A stretch of 64,000 bases of DNA from Desulfosporosinus sp. Tol-M (GCA_000770645.1 JQID01000123.1:36658-100657); one strand, 5' to 3'. Positions 26,068 through 35,349 are shown, counted from the first letter of the stretch. Notes: generated from the sequence alone by a model not told the origin. A program made the numbers and translations.

Positions 26068-28442
26068 TCTTGCGGAAAAAACTCCTAAGGGAAATTAAAG
26101 AAAATATTGGGATCTATCTCGCTTGCATAGTGGTTATTGCCATCGGCCTGATGTCCTTTACCTCCATGTCCGTTATCCTCGAGAACTTAGAACGTTCGCA
26201 AGAGAACTTTTACGCGCAAACTAACTTTGCGGACGGCTTTATCCGTTTGACGGGCTACCCTGAAAATAAAGTTAAAGATTTAGCCAATCTGCCGGGTATC
26301 GCGCAAGTTGAGGGCCGGATCGTAAAAGATGTTAATATTTATGAAAAAGAAACAGGCGGGCCTAACCGCTCACTCCGCCTCGTTTCCATGAATCTGTCAA
26401 GCTCTGAAGGCTTAAACCGGCTTCAAATCAGCAGCGGTCGGTTACCCGATGAACATGCCGCGGAAATTCTCATAGATCCGAAGTTTTATGCCGCAAATAA
26501 CCTTTCCCTCGGAGATACCTTAACCCTCATCCTGGAAGGAAAAAGAGTCAGCTTCACTCTGGTGGGCTTAGCCCAAAGTCCGGAGTTTATTTATTCCATG
26601 CGAACCGCGCAAGATCTTTATCCGGATCCTAAAACCTTTGGAATTGCCTATATCCCGCTTAATTCGCTCAAAGGCCTGATTAAGGAATCCGGTCAGGTCA
26701 ATGATATTGTTTTTACCCTACAGCCCGCAGCTGATTTTAATGCAGTCAAAGATACTCTGCAAACAGACCTCAAACGATATGGCGTCCAAAGCATTATTCC
26801 CCGCAAGGATCAAACCAGCCATGCCATCCTCAGCAGTGAATTGAATTCACTGAGAGGGGAGACGAAAACCCTGCCGGTTATTTTTCTTGGGGTTGCTTCA
26901 ATTATCCTTTATACCATGCTCATTCGCATGATCGAGCAACAAAGAGGAATCATTGGCATACTAAAGGCTTTTGGCTTCACAAATCGGGAAATAATCCTGC
27001 ATTATCTTTCCTACCCCCTGATCATTGGCAGTCTGGGAGGAATTCTGGGGGGATTAGCCGGTATTGCCTTATCCTATCCGTTGACTTCATTGTATCAGGA
27101 ATTTTTTGCCTTGCCCGGTCTGCATGGTACCTTCTCTTTTAAATACCTTATCCTGGGAATCGCTCTTGCCCTGATTTTCAGTCTTTTCAGCGGTATTAAA
27201 GGCAGCCTCAATATTCTCCGCCTGGAACCCGCTGATGCCATGCGCCCTGCTGCCCCCGGTTCAGCACATAAAACCCTTATCGAACGAATAACCTGGCTGT
27301 GGACTAAACTTTCCTCTCAAGCGCAAATGGGGATCCGCAACGTGATGCGTGCTCCCGTACGCAGCTTATTTACGATCCTGGGCATGGCTGTCGTCTTTTG
27401 TCTGATGACGGTTTCCTGGTCTATGCAAGGTATGATAGATACACTGACTACCGACCAGTTTGATAAAGTGCAAACATATGATATCAAGCTTTCCCTTACT
27501 TCTCCAATCTCTACGAAAACGACGCTTCATACACTTGCGCATGAACCCGGGATTTCCAAAATCGAGCCTGTTATAGAAGTCCCGGTAACTTTAAAAAATC
27601 AATGGCTGAAAAAAGAAGTTGCCATTATGGGTTTATCGCCTGATGCCACACTGTATAATATCTTAGACAAAAATGAGCAAAAAGTTGCCGTGCCAACCGG
27701 TGGAATTCTGCTTTCCGAGCGTTTAGCCAATCTTCTCCAGGTTAAAGCCGGGGATTTTCTTACGGTTGAAAGTCCGCTTCGCCGCGAGCTGATCGGCTCA
27801 AAGGAAGAAAGCTTGGTTGTTCAGGGAATCGTTCCGCAGTATATTGGACTTAATGCTTTTATGGAAATTAAGGCCCTGCAAAATTTCCTGCAGCAAGGCG
27901 ATATCAGTACCTCGATGTTGATTCAAATGGATCCGGAAGAGCGGAGTTCCTTTAAAAAGAAATATCGGGACGCGAGCCAGGTCTCTTCCCTTGAGGATAG
28001 CCAGGAAAGTAAGGCGAAGATCCTTGAGATGATGGGCTCTTATGGTTTTACTACCTATATCTTTGCCATTCTGGCCGGAATCGCCGGTTTTGCACTTATT
28101 TTTAATTCCAGTATTATTACACTCTCAGAGAGACAACGTGAACTTGCCTCGCTGCGGGTGCTCGGTCTGACACCAAAGGAGGTCTTGCGGGTGATTACTT
28201 CTGAGCAATGGCTCTTAACCCTGCTTGGCATTTTCCTGGGGATTCCCCTTTCCTATGCTCTGCTGGCAGGTATGGTTCAAGCCTTAAGCACTGACTTATA
28301 TTCCATTCCGGCGCAGCTTCCTTTTTCTGCACTGATCGGTGCTGCAGTTGGCACTGTCTTTTCCATGTGGATTGCCCAAACCCGCGCGTATCGCAAGATT
28401 AAAAAACTACCCTTCGTTGAAATCATGGCCACTAAAGAGTAA
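26061..28442 (+). CDS. ABC transporter permease with two FtsX domains
   Basis: 793 residues. An N-terminal membrane helix (about 15-35) is followed by an extracytoplasmic MacB-like core domain, three helices (about 270-385), another helix with core domain (about 430-650), and three C-terminal helices (to 780). This duplicated FtsX layout, with EQQRGIIGILKAFGF and SERQRELASLRVLGLT coupling segments, fits lipid, peptide or antibiotic exporters. It is translationally coupled to the ATPase. Confidence 0.9.
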   Translation: MVVLRKKLLREIKENIGIYLACIVVIAIGLMSFTSMSVILENLERSQENFYAQTNFADGFIRLTGYPENKVKDLANLPGIAQVEGRIVKDVNIYEKETGGPNRSLRLVSMNLSSSEGLNRLQISSGRLPDEHAAEILIDPKFYAANNLSLGDTLTLILEGKRVSFTLVGLAQSPEFIYSMRTAQDLYPDPKTFGIAYIPLNSLKGLIKESGQVNDIVFTLQPAADFNAVKDTLQTDLKRYGVQSIIPRKDQTSHAILSSELNSLRGETKTLPVIFLGVASIILYTMLIRMIEQQRGIIGILKAFGFTNREIILHYLSYPLIIGSLGGILGGLAGIALSYPLTSLYQEFFALPGLHGTFSFKYLILGIALALIFSLFSGIKGSLNILRLEPADAMRPAAPGSAHKTLIERITWLWTKLSSQAQMGIRNVMRAPVRSLFTILGMAVVFCLMTVSWSMQGMIDTLTTDQFDKVQTYDIKLSLTSPISTKTTLHTLAHEPGISKIEPVIEVPVTLKNQWLKKEVAIMGLSPDATLYNILDKNEQKVAVPTGGILLSERLANLLQVKAGDFLTVESPLRRELIGSKEESLVVQGIVPQYIGLNAFMEIKALQNFLQQGDISTSMLIQMDPEERSSFKKKYRDASQVSSLEDSQESKAKILEMMGSYGFTTYIFAILAGIAGFALIFNSSIITLSERQRELASLRVLGLTPKEVLRVITSEQWLLTLLGIFLGIPLSYALLAGMVQALSTDLYSIPAQLPFSALIGAAVGTVFSMWIAQTRAYRKIKKLPFVEIMATKE

Positions 28443-28477
28443 GGCTTATGCAGATCACGTTTTCATTCTTATGATGG

Positions 28478-28493
28478 TGCCGCATATGCGGCA
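28478..28493. repeat. 16-bp perfect palindrome between permease and adaptor genes
   Basis: TGCCGCATATGCGGCA, with a weaker CTTAT/ATAAG extension and no T tail. It could be an RNA processing hairpin or an operator inside the operon. Confidence 0.5.
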
Positions 28494-28534
28494 TAAGGTT
28501 TTATATTCAAAGTCTATAACAAGGAGGGAGCCTT

Positions 28535-29842
28535 ATGTCACTGCAAAGTCCCACTCCAACACAGGTTACCAATAAAATGATCGGGCAGTTCCGGATCAAA
28601 GGGCTAACCAAAAAGATTCTGGTTTTGAGTCTGATTGCGCTTCTGATTATAGCGGGGGTTTTTGCCGCATCAGCTTTACCGCTGAACGGAAAAGTCTTAA
28701 CGGTACATTCTGGGGAGTTTTCAAAAGGATTTACGGAAGAAGCGCAAGTCCTGTCCTTAAAGGAAGCGTCGCTCTTTAATCCGGTCGATGGAAAAATCAA
28801 AGCGCTGCACGTCGAAAACGGGGATTACGTCAGCAAAGGACAGCTGTTGGTCGAACTTGAGACTCAGGATATTCAAAACCAAATTGATGTTCTGAAAGCC
28901 CAGCTTATCAGTTTAGAAGGACAGCGGCTGCAAGCCGCCTATCGTGCTCCCCAAACTGCCCTCATCCAACAACAAAATCTGCTGATCGAGCAAGCGGAAA
29001 AGGATCTTCTTACGCAAGAACAAGCTCTGGAGCGAAGTAAAGCCCTTTATGAGGCCGGCGCACTTCCGCTTGTTGAGTACGAAGAAGCACAGCGCCAAGC
29101 AGATAAAGCCAGGAGTTTCCTCGAACAACAAAAAGTCGCCATTCAGGTTCTCGAGGAGCAGCAAATACCCGTTCCGGGAACAGAGCTTAATTTTTCAGGT
29201 CAAAAGCAAGCTTTAAATGCTCAGATCAGCCAGCTGGAAGATAAAATTCAACGGACCAAGCTAACCGCACCACAGGATGGCATCATTAAAGATCTTACCG
29301 TCAAAGCGGGGATGGTCGTTCCCTCGGGGCAGCTTTTGCTCACAATTGCTCAAACCCAAGGCTATAAACTGGAAAGCTATGTCCTGGCCAGTGATGCGCT
29401 GGATATCAAACCGGGAAGTTCGGTTAATATTTTGCAGGCAACAAGTTCCGGCGATATATTGCTGACCGGGAAAATTAAATCGATCGCCCCGTCAGCGAGT
29501 GAACGGATCTCCTCTCTTGGACTTAAAGAAAACCGGGTCGAAGTAACCCTCCTGCTCGAAAGCAATACACCGGTAATTCTCGGCAGCAGTATGGATGTTC
29601 AATTTATCACCCATCAAGAAACTGATTGTCTGCTCGTTCCCAAAACTGCACTCTTCCCTTATCAAGGAGGGCAAGCACTTTGGTTGGTACGCGATGGCAA
29701 GGCTATCGTACAACCTGTGACCAAGGGCTTAGAAAACGATAAAGAAACGATCATTGAAAAAGGGCTCCGCGACGGAGAGCAGGTCCTTCTAGATCCTGAG
29801 CTCCCAGGGCTTAAGGAAGGCAAACGCATTAAGGTCAACTAA
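28535..29842 (+). CDS. HlyD/MacA-like membrane fusion (adaptor) protein
   Basis: 435 residues with AAGGAGG upstream. One N-terminal membrane segment (about 28-50), a split lipoyl/biotinyl-like domain (ALHVENGDYVSKGQLLVEL and KLTAPQDGIIKDLTVKAGM), a long coiled-coil hairpin between them (about 115-225) and beta-barrel domains. In Gram-positive cells such adaptors extend the ABC exporter across the wall. Third gene of the exporter operon. Confidence 0.9.
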   Translation: MSLQSPTPTQVTNKMIGQFRIKGLTKKILVLSLIALLIIAGVFAASALPLNGKVLTVHSGEFSKGFTEEAQVLSLKEASLFNPVDGKIKALHVENGDYVSKGQLLVELETQDIQNQIDVLKAQLISLEGQRLQAAYRAPQTALIQQQNLLIEQAEKDLLTQEQALERSKALYEAGALPLVEYEEAQRQADKARSFLEQQKVAIQVLEEQQIPVPGTELNFSGQKQALNAQISQLEDKIQRTKLTAPQDGIIKDLTVKAGMVVPSGQLLLTIAQTQGYKLESYVLASDALDIKPGSSVNILQATSSGDILLTGKIKSIAPSASERISSLGLKENRVEVTLLLESNTPVILGSSMDVQFITHQETDCLLVPKTALFPYQGGQALWLVRDGKAIVQPVTKGLENDKETIIEKGLRDGEQVLLDPELPGLKEGKRIKVN

Positions 29843-29870
29843 ATCAACCCTTCATTTTTAGTGAATAGTA

Positions 29871-29915
29871 AATACCCATTGGACACGTAAAGAGCGTCCA
29901 ACGGGTATTTTTTAA
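29871..29915. terminator. Bidirectional terminator between exporter operon and ilvE
   Basis: AAATACCCATTGGAC pairs with GTCCAACGGGTATTTTTT around a short loop, with A and T runs on both sides. Confidence 0.85.
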
Positions 29916-29948
29916 TAAGAAATGGGACTGAGGGATGCAATTAGACGA

Positions 29949-31019
29949 TTAACTTTTTATTTCCTCCATCCAATTAAATTGATCCGCAATTTTTCCAGAC
30001 TGTACGCCTGTAACATAATTAAAGAGCTTGTGTGCAAATTCACCGGTTTGGTTATTGCTGATGACGATTTTTTGTCCCTTCCAAGATAGCTCGCCAACAG
30101 GGGAGATGACCGCAGCGGTACCGGAACCAAAAACTTCTTCTAACTCACCTTTGGCATGGGCTTCAAATACTTCCTCAATAGAAATCTGGCGTTCAGATAC
30201 TTTTATCCCCCAGCTTCGGCATAATTCCAGGACGGTCTTACGGGTTATGCCCCCTAATATACTGCCGTTGAGGGCCGGTGTAATGATTTCACCATTAATC
30301 TTGAAGAGAATATTCATGGTCCCTACTTCTTCAATATATTTGCGGTGGACAGCATCCAACCAGAGAACTTGTCCGAAACCTTCAGCGTAAGCTTCTTGTT
30401 GTGCGGCTAAACTCATGGCGTAATTAGCCGGTGTTTTCGCTTCACCTAGCCCGCCTTTAGTAGCCCGGACATATTTATCTTCAACTTTAATGCTAATGGG
30501 ATTAAAGCCGGTTTTATAGTAAGCACCGACTGGGGAAAGAATAATAAATAATTTATAGCTGTCCGCTACCTTGACGCCAAGTTGCGATTCATCAGCGACA
30601 ACAAAGGGTCTGATATAAAGGGAAGTACCAAGCTTACCTGGAATCCAGTCCTTTTCTAAAGCTAAAAGTTTAAATAATGCCGTATGGATTTGTTCAACAT
30701 CCATTTGGGGAATGTTAAGAAATCGGGCAGAGCGGTTAAACCGGTTCAAATATTCATATGGTCTGAATACCCGAAGACGATCGTCATCGGAGCGAAAAGC
30801 TTTCATTCCTTCAAAAATTGCTTGACCATAATGTAAGGCAATCATCGAAGGACTGGCAGGAAAATCAGCATAAGGAATGATGCGCGGGGAATGCCAACCT
30901 TTTCCCGTCAGATAGTTCATTACAAACATGTGGTCAGTAAAAATTCTTCCAAAACCGAGTTCATTGTCGATGGGTAAAGAGCCCACTTTTTCTACTTTGG
31001 TTAAAGCAATTTCTATCAT
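29949..31019 (-). CDS. ilvE: Branched-chain amino acid aminotransferase
   Basis: 356 residues, the length of the long (BCAT2-like) class of fold-IV PLP aminotransferases. The PLP lysine lies in GGLGEAKTPANYAMSL; HYGQAIFEGMKAF, EEVGTMNILF and GSGTAAVISPV are also family motifs. It interconverts Leu, Ile and Val with their keto acids. It is transcribed alone, leftward. Confidence 0.95.
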   Translation of the reverse strand: MIEIALTKVEKVGSLPIDNELGFGRIFTDHMFVMNYLTGKGWHSPRIIPYADFPASPSMIALHYGQAIFEGMKAFRSDDDRLRVFRPYEYLNRFNRSARFLNIPQMDVEQIHTALFKLLALEKDWIPGKLGTSLYIRPFVVADESQLGVKVADSYKLFIILSPVGAYYKTGFNPISIKVEDKYVRATKGGLGEAKTPANYAMSLAAQQEAYAEGFGQVLWLDAVHRKYIEEVGTMNILFKINGEIITPALNGSILGGITRKTVLELCRSWGIKVSERQISIEEVFEAHAKGELEEVFGSGTAAVISPVGELSWKGQKIVISNNQTGEFAHKLFNYVTGVQSGKIADQFNWMEEIKS

Positions 31020-31300
31020 AAATACAGCCTCCTAATGATCTCAATAATCATTTAATTTTATTACTTATTATGATACAATTCAATCATTTTTTTGCCTTTC
31101 AGCAGTGCGTACCCAAAAAGAGGTAGAAAAGCCTGTACTCATCCAGGCGAAAAACTCTTTTCGGAGACGATAGTGCATCCAGTCTCTGGTACAGACCATG
31201 CGGGGAGGCTGTATTGATAAACTGGTCCGTTAATAGATATAATGACCATTAAGAAGCTTAGATAATAGAAGTTGTGGGATAAAGAAAGGATTAGATAATA

Positions 31301-31657
31301 ATGCTTAAAAAGTATGTATTCTACATCATACGTTGGCAATGCAGTACACCGATTTTAGCGCTATGTATGTATTATATGAATTTTAATATTACGATCAAAA
31401 CTATAGTTGCAAATTTTATAGGTGCACTAATATTCTTCTGGGTCGATAGATATATATTTAAAAATAATGTCTATTATCCACTCTGGGAAATTCAGGAAAA
31501 AATAAAATGCGTTGATTGTGGTCAGGTTTCAAAGGGCTTTAGATTAGTTAAAACGACAAATTACGATAAAACACAAGATAAAAACCCAGAGTTTAGGTGC
31601 GAGGAATGTTCTCAAAATAAGTTGCATGAATTAAAGGAAAGGGGAATTAAATATTAG
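31301..31657 (+). CDS. Small membrane protein with a zinc-ribbon tail
   Basis: 118 residues. Two hydrophobic segments (about 12-28 and 35-52) are followed by a cytoplasmic region with KCVDCGQ and RCEECSQ, a likely four-cysteine zinc site about 30 residues apart. AAAGGA lies upstream. AT-rich compared with its neighbours. Function unknown. Confidence 0.65.
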   Translation: MLKKYVFYIIRWQCSTPILALCMYYMNFNITIKTIVANFIGALIFFWVDRYIFKNNVYYPLWEIQEKIKCVDCGQVSKGFRLVKTTNYDKTQDKNPEFRCEECSQNKLHELKERGIKY

Positions 31658-31667
31658 AATAAATTTA

Positions 31668-32801
31668 TTATGGGTAAATGGTTGTCATTGGTGCAACAGC
31701 AGGTTGTTCTTCAAAAGCAAGGATCCTTTGGAGTATGGAATTCAGCTTCTTTTCAATATCAGAGAAGTTCATGGCTGGCACATAATATGTTTCGAGTAAA
31801 TCATGGGTTGCCTTCGCTTTTTCCGAATGCTTCCGTGCTCGCGTAATATGCTGGTTTACCCGATGTTGACAATCTTGGAGCTCCCCTCCGCAGTCTTCCA
31901 TGAGTTGAGCCACATTAAGGCTCTGCTCGAAATTTAACGTAATAATTTTCCCATCAAACTTCGGAGTGTAGGAATAGGGCTCAGAGTTAATAACGAAAGC
32001 AATCCGAGGTTCCGGAAGGATGATGAGATCCAGCATTGCAGGATCAAGGGTATTGTGATAGTACTGAACATCCAAGCCGTAAATCGATGCTCGCTCGGCT
32101 ATTCGAGCAAGAAAGGTGGATTTACCAATCCCTGGTTGGCCTATTAGCATATAGAGCGTATCCGTATCATATAGCAGCGTATCGATGAATTCTGTTTTTC
32201 CTTGTGGTGTATGAGCCCATGCGAAGAGATGCCGTTCATTCCCTAGGGCTTTTGGCGCAGAAATAAAAATTTCTTTCTCAATCCGCAATGTCATCTGGTT
32301 AATTTTGGTCCAATCCTGATAAGGTTTTGTGTAGGATTTCCATTCTTCTAAGGCGATCTTAGCTTCTTGTAAGGCAAAGTACGCCTTTTGAAAATAACCG
32401 TTTATTTTTGCATTACAGGATATAATCTCTTGTTTGGACTGCTTGATCAGAGCTTCGTCCCAATATTCACCGAGATTAACGATTTCATCTACGGCACCCG
32501 GGTTTTTAGGATCCACGATATGGGGAGCTGTTCCATCTAATAAAGCAATCTTAAAATTTGGGATAACCACCCCGTCAATTGAGTTATTGTCTGAGGAACA
32601 ACAATGGTATTCGATATCGTAGCCGAGATCTAACATAGTTTGCCCAATCTTTTTCATAAACGTTGATTTACCTACACCCGGCCCCCCTTTGAGAACGAAT
32701 ATTTGGTTAGCATTTTGTTGAATCATGTAATGGTAGAATGAGTAAAACCCTTGAGAGGTAAGGGCACCGGGAAACATCTTTTTAATATGTGCATTGGACA
32801 T
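31668..32801 (-). CDS. Tandem P-loop ATPase of unknown function
   Basis: 377 residues with two nucleotide-binding halves: GGPGVGKST (about 39-47) and GQPGIGKST (about 223-231). Each half continues with a similar pattern (GYDIEYHCCSSDN...IDGVVIP...IALLDGT versus GLDVQYYHNTLDP...LDLIILP...IAFVINS), so the protein arose by internal duplication. I recall related proteins in Firmicutes without an assigned role. Confidence 0.7.
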   Translation of the reverse strand: MSNAHIKKMFPGALTSQGFYSFYHYMIQQNANQIFVLKGGPGVGKSTFMKKIGQTMLDLGYDIEYHCCSSDNNSIDGVVIPNFKIALLDGTAPHIVDPKNPGAVDEIVNLGEYWDEALIKQSKQEIISCNAKINGYFQKAYFALQEAKIALEEWKSYTKPYQDWTKINQMTLRIEKEIFISAPKALGNERHLFAWAHTPQGKTEFIDTLLYDTDTLYMLIGQPGIGKSTFLARIAERASIYGLDVQYYHNTLDPAMLDLIILPEPRIAFVINSEPYSYTPKFDGKIITLNFEQSLNVAQLMEDCGGELQDCQHRVNQHITRARKHSEKAKATHDLLETYYVPAMNFSDIEKKLNSILQRILAFEEQPAVAPMTTIYP

Positions 32802-32914
32802 TCAGAAAGTCCCCTTTCACTTAAAGCTCTGCATGCAATATTTATTCAGACATATATGTTTTCATTCTAAGCTGGAATTGTAAAAGTTCTGCCTCCAGCT
32901 AAGTGAATTAACAA

Positions 32915-32955
32915 CCGAATCAGATTCGCATTATTATGATGCAAATATGATTCGG
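32915..32955. repeat. Inverted repeat CCGAATCA/TGATTCGG
   Basis: An 8-bp arm pair (32915-32922 and 32948-32955) with an inner GCAT/ATGC pair in the loop. It lies in the gap 32802-33286 beside the longer perfect hairpin. Confidence 0.4.
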
Positions 32956-32986
32956 GACAAACTCTGATCCAAACAGACTTTTTGCA

Positions 32987-33038
32987 AGGGGAATGCTAAA
33001 CCCCACTGCAAATATGCAGTGGGGTTTAGCATTCCCCT
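32987..33038. repeat. Perfect 24-bp inverted repeat with a 4-base loop
   Basis: Arms 32987-33010 and 33015-33038 are exact complements (AGGGGAATGCTAAACC... and ...GGTTTAGCATTCCCCT) with loop AATA. There is no T tail on either side, so it is not a standard terminator. It could be an RNA processing hairpin or part of a mobile-element end. Confidence 0.8.
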
Positions 33039-33180
33039 ATGAAGAACTTTAGACAAATTGACTGGCGATAATCCGTTGACAGTTGCTTTTTGACGGTTAA
33101 AATAGCAATGTCAGCAGATTGATACTCAAATGGTATGACAGTAAGCGAAACGGGCATGATATTTGCATAAAAAAGCGATT

Positions 33181-33226
33181 AGCGGTAGATTTTCAGTTTA
33201 TCATAGCGGTAAATTGTCAGTTTATC
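33181..33226. repeat. Two 22-bp direct repeats, possible IS21-type end
   Basis: AGCGGTAGATTTTCAGTTTATC (33181-33202) recurs at 33205-33226 with two mismatches. TGACAG/GTCAG motifs also recur through 33060-33160. Multiple such motifs are typical of IS21-family termini, where IstA binds, but no transposase gene is present. A remnant is inferred. Confidence 0.4.
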
Positions 33227-33286
33227 GATAGTTGAGGTTTAAGTATCTAGTAACTTAGTCATTTAGAGGAGAAAGTAGGTGAACAG

Positions 33287-33379
33287 TTGACAACTAATTG
33301 CGGATGTAAGGATGGCTCAGGGGAGGAAGTGGCTCGTGAGCCTATGGGTGTGTTCTCAGTTCCTGGTAAACAAACATAA
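33287..33379 (+). CDS. Possible 30-residue Cys-containing peptide before the deaminase-like gene
   Basis: A TTG at 33287 opens 30 codons to a TAA at 33377, starting MTTNCGCKDGSGEE and ending GVFSVPGKQT. GAGGAG lies about 17 bases upstream and AGGTG about 6, so the initiation signal is moderate. Only 17 bases separate it from the deaminase-like gene. The composition (CGC, acidic, then GVFSVPG) looks protein-like rather than random, but no family is recognised. Confidence 0.4.
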   Translation: MTTNCGCKDGSGEEVAREPMGVFSVPGKQT

Positions 33380-33396
33380 TTTGGGAGATGACAAAA

Positions 33397-35142
33397 GTGT
33401 TGAATACCAGAGAAGGCCTTATCAAGGTAGCCTTAGGTAGAATATTTCCCGAGCTTATTATCCGGAATATCCACTTAGTTAATGTATATTCAGGCGAAAT
33501 TCTGAGGGGACAGGAAGTAGCTGTTTGGCAGGGCCGAATTGCATACGTGGGTCCTGGGGCAAAAATTGGACCGTCAACAGAGGTCGTTGACGGTAAGGGG
33601 ATGTACCTTTTACCGGGGTTTATTGATGTTCACGGCCACGCTGATTTTATTTCCAATCCTCTGGCTTTGGCTAAAAAGATCTTACCTACGGGAACTACTG
33701 GTATGCTTACAGATAGCCATGATATTTGTGGGGCCTTAGGACCTAAAGGTTTGAAACTTATGTTAGACGCCACTGCGGACATTCCGTTCCGTTATTACCT
33801 GGCTGCGCCGGCGGTCTTCCCACCCTTACCTGAATTTGAAGGCGAGGATGTTTTTACTCAGGATGTAGTAGCGTCGTTTCTTGCAAATCCCAGGGTTCTG
33901 GCTGTAAGTGAAGTAACGTGTTGGGGCAGGCTCATGGAACTGGAACGGGAGTTTATTGCCAAACTGGTTTATGCTCGGGAACAAGGGAAACGGATTGAGG
34001 GTCATATGGCCGGATGTTCCCATGAAAAGCTTAATGCCTTGATATCCTGTGGTTTCACATCCTGCCACGAAAGTGTTACAGCTGCGGAAGCTTTAGATCG
34101 CCTCAGGTTGGGTTTGTATACGATCCTCAGGCATGGTTCAATCCGCGCTGACTTGGAACCTTTATCAGAATTGATTACCAAAAATCCTCATCTCGACACC
34201 AGCAGGGTAATGCTCAGTCCTGACTGGTTCAGTCCTCAGGACGTTTTAAAATACGGATATTTGAATTATTTAGTTTCTGAGGCGGTGAAATTTGGGATTC
34301 CATCTCTGAAAGCTATTCAAATGGTTACGATCAATCCCGCAACTTATTTAGGGCTAGATAATGATATTGGCGGCATTGCCCCAGGACGTTTAGCAGATAT
34401 GCTTTTGGTAGAAGACCTCGAAAATCCTTTACCGGAGACCATATGGGTCGGAGGTAAAGCAGTCGCCCATAAAGGTGAATTAACAACTGATATCCCCATG
34501 TTTCCTGAAGTCAGGGCACAGGATTGGCGGGAAGGTAGAATACCCCGAACGCCTGTTAAACCTGAGGACTTTTCGATCAAATCAGTGGGGGATACGGCAG
34601 AAATTCCATGTATCAAGATGATTAGTAAGACCATTACGCAACCTGTAAATCTTACTCTGCCGGTTCATAACGGTCAGGTAGAAATACAGGGAAGTCCCGA
34701 TCTTTTGAAAATATCTTTGTGGTCGGCAGACGGGAATTCTTGGCTAACAGGACTGCTCACAGGTTTTGGTGCTGTGGTCGGGGGAATTGTTAGTAGTATT
34801 GCCCATGAGACTCATTCCCCCATGGCGGTAGGTAACAATGAGCAGGATATGGCTTTAGCGGCTAACCGCATGTTGGAGTTGGGCGGCGGAATCGTTATCT
34901 ATGAAGCCGGTCAACTTGTTACAGAGTTACCTATGAAGATTGGTGGGGTTTTATCCACTGCTGATTTAGAAGAGTTAGCACAGGACATAACAAAGCTGAA
35001 TACGTTCTTACAAGAAAAAGGTTGTCCATGGGATGATCCGATTTTTGGACTGGGCTTTTTAGGCTTTACTGGTTTACCGTATGTGCGCATTACCCAAAAG
35101 GGTATTGTAGATATCCGACAAAAGAAGGTTATTTTCACTTAA
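33397..35142 (+). CDS. Adenine deaminase-like amidohydrolase, divergent active site
   Basis: About 581 residues. GTG at 33397 is preferred because GGGAG lies nine bases upstream; the ATG at 33388 touches that site. An amidohydrolase barrel with PGFIDVHGHAD, TGTTGMLTDSHDICGALG, EGHMAGCSHEKL and IAPGRLAD is followed by the C-terminal domain of adenine deaminases (SSIAHETH, NEQDMALAANRML, GGGIVI). Adenine deaminase turns adenine into hypoxanthine. Motifs usually read IDGHxHIESS, TDDRxPDDL and AHDSHN; here they are IDVHGHADF, SPDWFSPQDV and AHETHS. Substrate may therefore differ. Confidence 0.75.
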   Translation: MLNTREGLIKVALGRIFPELIIRNIHLVNVYSGEILRGQEVAVWQGRIAYVGPGAKIGPSTEVVDGKGMYLLPGFIDVHGHADFISNPLALAKKILPTGTTGMLTDSHDICGALGPKGLKLMLDATADIPFRYYLAAPAVFPPLPEFEGEDVFTQDVVASFLANPRVLAVSEVTCWGRLMELEREFIAKLVYAREQGKRIEGHMAGCSHEKLNALISCGFTSCHESVTAAEALDRLRLGLYTILRHGSIRADLEPLSELITKNPHLDTSRVMLSPDWFSPQDVLKYGYLNYLVSEAVKFGIPSLKAIQMVTINPATYLGLDNDIGGIAPGRLADMLLVEDLENPLPETIWVGGKAVAHKGELTTDIPMFPEVRAQDWREGRIPRTPVKPEDFSIKSVGDTAEIPCIKMISKTITQPVNLTLPVHNGQVEIQGSPDLLKISLWSADGNSWLTGLLTGFGAVVGGIVSSIAHETHSPMAVGNNEQDMALAANRMLELGGGIVIYEAGQLVTELPMKIGGVLSTADLEELAQDITKLNTFLQEKGCPWDDPIFGLGFLGFTGLPYVRITQKGIVDIRQKKVIFT

Positions 35143-35218
35143 AAATTTTGAAGTTGACCAGGGTATTGTTATCGAACAGGGGTAAGGGTTCTACCATGGA
35201 AAGAATAACCTAATCCAC

Positions 35219-35247
35219 TTGACAGGCAATTTAAGACAATCTATAAT
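35219..35247 (+). promoter_or_regulatory. Consensus sigma-A promoter of the Had-like gene
   Basis: TTGACA (35219-35224), exactly 17 bases, TATAAT (35242-35247): a perfect match to the housekeeping consensus. A leader of about 95 bases with a CCGC-GAAATAA-GCGG hairpin follows, then AAGGAGG. Strong, sigma-54-independent transcription is expected. Confidence 0.85.
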
Positions 35248-35349
35248 GAAAAAAGGCGTCCGGTCTGGCAGGGCAAGTAAACCGCGAAATAAGCGGCCGA
35301 CCTTAAGTTTTAGGTAGTAAAGTTAAAAAGTTATAAGGAGGAAATTATA

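Noticed and set aside
31040..31290. Leftward start-less frame reading RKEFFAWMSTGFSTSFWVRT between ilvE and the zinc-ribbon gene
   Set aside because: It looks somewhat protein-like but has no start signal and no recognisable family; too weak to list as a gene.
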